A DNA stretch of 47,289 nt from an uncultured SAR324 cluster bacterium (GTDB lineage Bacteria > SAR324 > NAC60-12). A program made the position numbers and the translations under genes. The notes below the pieces were generated by a model. It saw only the letters and a program-made list of their open reading frames with translations. It was not told the DNA's origin and searched no databases. Location of the stretch: positions 1-47,289 of the forward strand of contig CACFAY010000007.1 of the NCBI GenBank assembly GCA_902564345.1. The letters run 5' to 3'. Numbering within the stretch: position 1 is the first letter of the stretch; each line of letters starts with the position of its first letter. Positions 42,409 to 47,289 of this stretch are shown here, piece after piece.

Positions 42409-44214
42409 TTATATGTTAACTTTGTATAAGTTAGTAGTACTATACTTACCTTTATTTAATATTCTCATTTGTCCTATAAAGACACGGGTCTGTCTCAAAT
42501 CAATTAAATAGCCATTATTAACTAGTTCATCAAAAATTGATTTTGTTTTATTATTTATAGTATCTGCATCAATAAATATATATGCAATATTAAATTTTTG
42601 TAGTTCTTTTAAATAATTTGATCCAGTTTTAAATATTGTATAATTTTTGAAATATCCTGATAAAGGGTCTGCATTAATATAACGTTTCTTCAAATAATTT
42701 GTTTGCTGTTGTGAGGCATAAACTAAGATTTGCTGATCGTCTTTGAGGACAATATTGTTGTTAATCCAATCATATTCCTCGTAATACCATGTATATTCAT
42801 GCCATGCAGATTTATCACTAGAAATTAAATACTTAAAAGAATCTATTGAGTAATATATATTAAAAGAAAAATAAAATACTGTTGGAATAATTATTATTGA
42901 CTTTAGCAATTTAGAACTAAATATATTTTGATACCCCCTAATATAATCACTGAATCCGATTAAACCATAAGGAATTATTATTGGAAGAATATAAAGAAAA
43001 TATCTCTGCTTTTCTGATTCTGCAAATCTGGGCATCATAAACCACAATATCATCATATATGTGCATACAATTACTACAGGCATATATGAAACATATTTAA
43101 ATTTTCTAAACAAAAATGGAATTAAAAAAACAACCAAGGGATTTATGTGATGTGGCATTGTAAGCAAATTAAATAGAGATAATAAAAAATTATATATACT
43201 CCTATCATCGTTAAGAAACTGATCAGTTAGCGTATTAGCTGCAATATCAAATTTTGGAATGTGCGAAGGGAATACATTAGTTAGTGCGGGCCAGACAGGG
43301 TTGCCTATTTGTATTAGATTTACAATATAAGGATAACACGAATTAATAATCGCAATTAATATAACTAAGTATTGAAATTTTCCTATAAGCCTCAAATCAT
43401 TAATTTTTATATTGGATAAAATCCAATATATTACAGCTGGTATAATAATAATTGTATTGTATTTGATATTAAGGCCAAAAGTCATAAATATAAATAATAG
43501 TATAATTGAAGTTATTTTACTTCCCTGCTTATAATAAACCATAGAGAACATAATCCCTGCGAAAGCTAATATAACTGGCATATCAGTGATAATAACTGTA
43601 GCTCCAAGTGTAATGAAAGGATTAAATATAAATAATATAAGTCCGGCATTTAAAATATTGTTATTCCCATAATATTTAAAGATATTTACCAGCATTATTA
43701 GGACAGAGCAAAAACAAGTAAAAATGCATAGCTGAAATAATTGTCCATCACCAATTTGAATAACAGGCAAGTGATACAAAGTAAAAGCATCAGGCAAATT
43801 ATAGTGAGCATAAGGTCGTAGATTCTTTTCACCATTTAATATAATATCATTTATTTTTGCTAGCCATACTCTCATAGAATCAGCATTTCTTGGAGGAGCA
43901 TAAATAAATGATATTAATATTAATATATTAAAAATAATTACTGCCCTAGTAAAAGAAAACAAATATGTATTAATTTCTTTAAATAAAGCCATTAATACAC
44001 AGATTATTGGTAGGGTATATAATATTAAATATAAGAAATTAATCTGGTCCAGATATACTGGATAGTTTAAAACATATAGTATGGAGTTGATATTACCTAA
44101 TATAAACCAATTGGTGATAAAATAAGCCACTGAATAAGTACTAAATCTATCATTGTTATATGTAGCTTTAAGATTTAGCAATATATTCTTAATAAATAAA
44201 TTATTATTATTCAT
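42409..44214 (-). CDS. Multi-spanning GT-C-type membrane glycosyltransferase (putative)
   Basis: The 601-residue protein has about ten to twelve membrane segments up to residue 440, then a soluble C-terminal domain. The first outer loop contains APPRNADSMRVWLAKI, placing an Asp (in NADS) where GT-C enzymes keep their catalytic acid. Such proteins (ArnT/PMT-like) use polyprenyl-phosphate sugars on the outer face of the membrane. The specific family is not certain. Codon use is strongly AT-biased (many ATA, AAT, TTA), unlike wecB or the bi-domain gene. The start is ATG at 44214. Confidence 0.65.
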   Translation of the reverse strand: MNNNNLFIKNILLNLKATYNNDRFSTYSVAYFITNWFILGNINSILYVLNYPVYLDQINFLYLILYTLPIICVLMALFKEINTYLFSFTRAVIIFNILILISFIYAPPRNADSMRVWLAKINDIILNGEKNLRPYAHYNLPDAFTLYHLPVIQIGDGQLFQLCIFTCFCSVLIMLVNIFKYYGNNNILNAGLILFIFNPFITLGATVIITDMPVILAFAGIMFSMVYYKQGSKITSIILLFIFMTFGLNIKYNTIIIIPAVIYWILSNIKINDLRLIGKFQYLVILIAIINSCYPYIVNLIQIGNPVWPALTNVFPSHIPKFDIAANTLTDQFLNDDRSIYNFLLSLFNLLTMPHHINPLVVFLIPFLFRKFKYVSYMPVVIVCTYMMILWFMMPRFAESEKQRYFLYILPIIIPYGLIGFSDYIRGYQNIFSSKLLKSIIIIPTVFYFSFNIYYSIDSFKYLISSDKSAWHEYTWYYEEYDWINNNIVLKDDQQILVYASQQQTNYLKKRYINADPLSGYFKNYTIFKTGSNYLKELQKFNIAYIFIDADTINNKTKSIFDELVNNGYLIDLRQTRVFIGQMRILNKGKYSTTNLYKVNI

Positions 44215-44252
44215 ATTAGTGAAGCTTATTTTATAATATATTTTTAATTATA

Positions 44253-45515
44253 TTATACATTTCTACTAGAAGTTAATTTCCCATAAATACTGCATATCGA
44301 TAAATATATTAAAGGCATTATCAGACTAAATTGTAATAATATTTTTACAGCAAAGTTATCAAAATCCCTAAACATAGGTGCTGCCATATGTGCTACAACG
44401 AAAATATAAATAGCGGATAACATAATAGAATGCTTCAAGTAATTTAATAAAAATGGCGAAATAAATGCTAATATTATAGTACCCATAAAACCAAAGTGTA
44501 CCATTAGCAGAGCGAAGGTGTGAGATGCAGACTGGACCGATATTACGTTAGCACCAACATCTTCATACGCATAGTACAATATTTCTTTGCTTGGCATAAT
44601 AGTAGATGGAATTATATTAAATATTTTACTAATTAATACTGAAGGTATATTTAACAATTGTAAATCATTATTGATTATGAAATATTTCAAACTATTATGA
44701 GTTGCAAATGTATCATAAAATGCAAGATATACAGCAATTTCTGTAGAAAGCCAATTCCAATCACCAGTGCGTACTATTGGTAATATACCGAGTACTAATA
44801 TTAATGATATAAATCCCAAAACTGTAAGTAATAAAGATATTCTTTTATAGTAATTTGTGTATAGTATGAAAAAAGATAATAAGCCACATATAAACCAAGT
44901 TCTATTTCCTAATGACACTAATAAAAGTGTTGATATTAAATATACAAAAAAATACCAGTTTTTAAATATATTAGTAAATTTGGTATGTATATTTGTATTA
45001 AAGAACATTAAATACATTAATAATAATAAAACTAAATTTAATGCAATCACATTGCCTTGTAATGAGAAAAATTCTCTAACATATCCTTTAAAATAAAACT
45101 CTTTAGTAGTAAAAGTAAGAACAATTAATATAAATGTGTATAAAATTAGAAGTAAGTGAAATGGTCTTGGCGTAAAATACTTGAGTTTATATCTTTTAAA
45201 TTTAAATTGCCTTGAAATGATCTCACCAATAATAAAAGCTAAATAAATAGATAAAATACATGTTAAATACATTAACTGATCGTCTTCGCTTAAAATTATA
45301 TTTTCTAAACTAAATGAACTTGCGAAGTTTTCTTCTCTAACAAGTGATGTAAATAGTTTAAATCTGTATACGGTCAGTGGAATAATCCAAAAATATATAT
45401 AAGCTGCACTTACAATAAATACATGGTCAAACCTTAGCCCATGTCTATTGAAACTGGAGATACAGCAACTAAATATTGGTATTATAATGTTTAAAAATAT
45501 TAGTGAATCAAGCAT
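44253..45515 (-). CDS. Wzy-like oligosaccharide repeat-unit polymerase (putative)
   Basis: This 420-residue, very hydrophobic protein has about ten or more membrane segments and one large loop (about 250-330) with TGDWNWLSTEIAVYLAFYDT and a later APMFRDFDNFAV. This layout fits the O-antigen polymerase/Wzy group, which joins lipid-linked repeat units at the periplasmic face; Wzy sequences vary greatly, so the call rests on topology and context. It lies 38 bases before the GT-C gene. Base composition is extreme: line 44941-45000 has 9 G+C in 60. The start is ATG at 45515. Confidence 0.6.
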   Translation of the reverse strand: MLDSLIFLNIIIPIFSCCISSFNRHGLRFDHVFIVSAAYIYFWIIPLTVYRFKLFTSLVREENFASSFSLENIILSEDDQLMYLTCILSIYLAFIIGEIISRQFKFKRYKLKYFTPRPFHLLLILYTFILIVLTFTTKEFYFKGYVREFFSLQGNVIALNLVLLLLMYLMFFNTNIHTKFTNIFKNWYFFVYLISTLLLVSLGNRTWFICGLLSFFILYTNYYKRISLLLTVLGFISLILVLGILPIVRTGDWNWLSTEIAVYLAFYDTFATHNSLKYFIINNDLQLLNIPSVLISKIFNIIPSTIMPSKEILYYAYEDVGANVISVQSASHTFALLMVHFGFMGTIILAFISPFLLNYLKHSIMLSAIYIFVVAHMAAPMFRDFDNFAVKILLQFSLIMPLIYLSICSIYGKLTSSRNV

Positions 45516-45716
45516 ATAACGATATTATAATAATCTGTTATGTTTCCTAAAATAGGTTAATTGTATTGGTCTATAAAACAACATATGTTACTCATTAATA
45601 AATTGATATAAAATATATATAATCAGGTAAATTGAAAAAAATGTAATATTTGACATTGTAAAGATACGAATCTTATAAGATTTATTAATGTAAGATTATT
45701 ATATATAAAAGATTAT

Positions 45717-46451
45717 TTATTTTATTATACGAAATTTTATTAATGTCCAAATTGCTATAATTCCATCTATCATCCTGATTTTTTTACCCTCCGCTTTGGA
45801 CCTAGGTTGGTAATTAATTGGTACTTCATGAATGTTTATACCCTTTTGAATTAATTTAGCAGTTATTTCATGGTCAGTTTCGAAACCATTTGTTCTAATA
45901 TTCATATTTTTTAATACTTTACGAGGATAAATTTTGTAAGCAGTCAAGGTATCTGTTATCCATCTACCGTAGAGTATAAACACAAAAATAGTTAGAATGA
46001 TGCTAGCAAGCCATGGCCCTATACCTTGTTGTGAGTGTTTACCTATAAATGGAAAAAGTCTTTTATTAAAAAATATTTGTCCTAGGATTCTACTACCATA
46101 AATTGATGTATTTGAGTCCTTTAAACACTTTAACATTGGGAGATAATCATTAGGGTCATATTCCAAATCAGCGTCTTGAATCAGTACAAAATCTCCCTTA
46201 GATAATTTAATGCCTGTTTGAACAGCATTACCCTTTCCTTTATTCTCTTGGTGAATGACTGATATTCCCTTATCCTTATTAGCTATACTCATAGCAATGT
46301 TGAGGGTTTTATCGGTAGAGCCGTCATCCACTACTAAAATTTCCTTAATGAAACCAACTTGTTCAGTATCTATAGATTGAACATTTTCTAGAAGTTGAAG
46401 GATAAATTTTTCTTCATTAAAAGCGGGGATTATTATAGAAAGTTTTTTCAA
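45717..46451 (-). CDS. GT2 glycosyltransferase (DPM1/ArnC-like)
   Basis: The 244-residue GT-A transferase begins SIIIPAFNEEKFI and has VVDDGSTDKT (nucleotide site), NKGKGNAVQTGI, the catalytic-metal D-x-D in IQDADLEYD, and a hydrophobic segment at about 150-168. It resembles dolichyl/polyprenyl-phosphate mannose or glucose synthases, which would supply a polyprenyl-phosphate sugar to a GT-C enzyme such as the one downstream. The start codon is TTG at 46451, 11 bases after the previous gene. It shares its C-terminal pattern (SEGKKI/AEGKKI, then RDGI/IDGI) with the upstream GT2, so the two may be paralogues. Confidence 0.88.
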   Translation of the reverse strand: MKKLSIIIPAFNEEKFILQLLENVQSIDTEQVGFIKEILVVDDGSTDKTLNIAMSIANKDKGISVIHQENKGKGNAVQTGIKLSKGDFVLIQDADLEYDPNDYLPMLKCLKDSNTSIYGSRILGQIFFNKRLFPFIGKHSQQGIGPWLASIILTIFVFILYGRWITDTLTAYKIYPRKVLKNMNIRTNGFETDHEITAKLIQKGINIHEVPINYQPRSKAEGKKIRMIDGIIAIWTLIKFRIIK

Positions 46452-46462
46452 ATTTTTTTCTG

Positions 46463-47289
46463 CTATCTTTTAAAACGCAATTTAAGAAGATTTAAAAAAG
46501 AATTAATCCCATCACGTATCGTAATTTTTTTACCTTCTGACTTTAAGCGTGGGCTATATTCTACAGGGATTTCCAAGATATATTTTTGTGCTTGACAAAG
46601 CTTAGCAATAATTTCAGTTTCTAACTCCACACCATTGGACTTTAATTCAAGTTTTTTAAGAAGTCTCCTATCAAAAGCCTTTATACCAGTCAGGGGATCT
46701 GTTACAAATCTATTAAATAATAAGAGTGTTAAAATACTGAGTGAATATCCTCCATATTTAGATATAAGATAAGGTAATATTTGACCCTTATAAATAGATC
46801 TGATCCTATCATTTAGATTAAGACATTTAAATGATCGACTTCCAAAAACTGCTTCAAATTCATTTGTTTGTAAAGCTCTGGCCAAATCAATAATGTTGTT
46901 AGGCTCATACTCGTTATCCGAAGGAAAAAAAACAACAATATTGCCTCTAGCTTGATCTGTTCCGTAACGTAGTGCAGATCCTCTTCCATACATCTCTTTT
47001 GGTAAATCAAAAAAGCGAACATACTCCTTACTTTGCGCTATTTCCCTAGATCTATCTATCGATCCACCATCAACAACTATGAGTTCTTTTCCCAGCCCAT
47101 ATGGTTGTAAATTTATCAAATTCAGTTTTGTCAAAACCTTTTCCAAAGTTCTTTCTTCGTTTAAAACCGGTATCACAATGGTAACCATGTAAGAAAAAGA
47201 TTTTACGAAAGTTTTTGCTTTTTCATTTACAATAGCTATTAATTCATCCAGCACACGTTTTCCTAAATGCTTACCAGGATCTGATTCCC
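46463..47289 (-). CDS. GT2 glycosyltransferase, 5' end possibly outside the window
   Basis: The catalytic part begins at the Met encoded at about 47188 (VTIVIPVLNEERTLEKVL) and carries VVDGGSIDRSRE, GRGSALRYGTDQA, and FPSDNEYEPNN in place of the D-x-D. A hydrophobic stretch follows at about 160-180 and SEGKKITIRDGI near the end. The same frame stays open upstream past GTG 47254 to the edge of the window, adding KHLGKRVLDELIAIVNEKAK, so either the true start is the ATG at 47188 or the protein is longer and continues outside. It would make a polyprenyl-phosphate sugar or add a sugar to the glycan. The next gene starts 11 bases after its stop. Confidence 0.8.
   Translation of the reverse strand, partial: ESDPGKHLGKRVLDELIAIVNEKAKTFVKSFSYMVTIVIPVLNEERTLEKVLTKLNLINLQPYGLGKELIVVDGGSIDRSREIAQSKEYVRFFDLPKEMYGRGSALRYGTDQARGNIVVFFPSDNEYEPNNIIDLARALQTNEFEAVFGSRSFKCLNLNDRIRSIYKGQILPYLISKYGGYSLSILTLLLFNRFVTDPLTGIKAFDRRLLKKLELKSNGVELETEIIAKLCQAQKYILEIPVEYSPRLKSEGKKITIRDGINSFLNLLKLRFKR

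Noticed and set aside
1-47289. CRISPR array, insertion sequence or prophage
   Set aside because: No regularly spaced direct repeats, transposase, integrase or terminal inverted repeats were found on reading either strand.

Overview
The window looks like a 47 kb piece of chromosome from an AT-rich, Gram-negative-type, flagellated and probably free-living bacterium. Evidence is a full PE-lipid pathway (CDP-alcohol phosphotransferase, Psd), FabI, flagellar basal-body genes, GlnD, and a bacterial STT3/PglB. The mix (DUF6122, SAM-I riboswitch before metA, PglB, low use of Shine-Dalgarno sites, frequent TTG starts) would suit a marine deltaproteobacterium-like lineage such as SAR324, but that assignment is inference; no 16S or rpoB is present. 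No phage, IS element, CRISPR array or integrase is visible.

Layout. 1-3.2 kb: accessory genes. These are a frameshifted DUF6122 gene, a CIRCE/HrcA operator over a sigma70-type promoter ahead of a 73-residue orphan protein, a TerB-domain protein, an HNH protein and a membrane-anchored Gly/Arg-rich protein. 3.3-12.1 kb (minus strand): metA with its own promoter and SAM-I riboswitch, a large GlnD-like protein, ruvB, a tandem CDP-alcohol phosphotransferase and pyrB. 12.2-16.4 kb: a translation operon running leftward from a good promoter at 16.36-16.39 kb: tRNA-Thr(UGU), tRNA-Tyr, tRNA-Thr(GGU), rpmG, tRNA-Trp, secE, nusG, rplK, rplA, L10 leader, rplJ, rplL, then a terminator. tuf, tRNA-Gly and rpoBC, which often share this neighbourhood, are missing. 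16.4-21.4 kb: ftsH-psd-fabI-nitronate-monooxygenase-like operon, also leftward.

22.1-27 kb (plus strand): fliF, a long fliH-like gene and fliI, with fliG absent from its usual place. 27-31 kb: M24 peptidase, a NusG paralogue, a truncated and frameshifted iolB, and an HpcH/HpaI aldolase. 31.2-47.3 kb: one long leftward glycan locus. It has a WecA-like initiating phosphotransferase, an STT3/PglB oligosaccharyltransferase, WecB, three sugar-modifying or sugar-transferring enzymes, a GT4 gene carrying a G10 homopolymer that puts it out of frame, a GT-C membrane transferase, a Wzy-like polymerase and two GT2 enzymes. The 42-46.5 kb part is visibly more AT-rich than its neighbours.

How it fits together: the strongest candidate system is the glycan locus. 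Initiation on undecaprenyl phosphate (WecA-like), sugar assembly, possible polymerisation and en bloc transfer to protein by PglB would make a protein N-glycosylation pathway, with a possible on/off switch in the poly-G transferase. Three genes (DUF6122, iolB, GT4) each carry a single-base frameshift in or beside a homopolymer, so read-level checking is needed before biological meaning is given to any of them.
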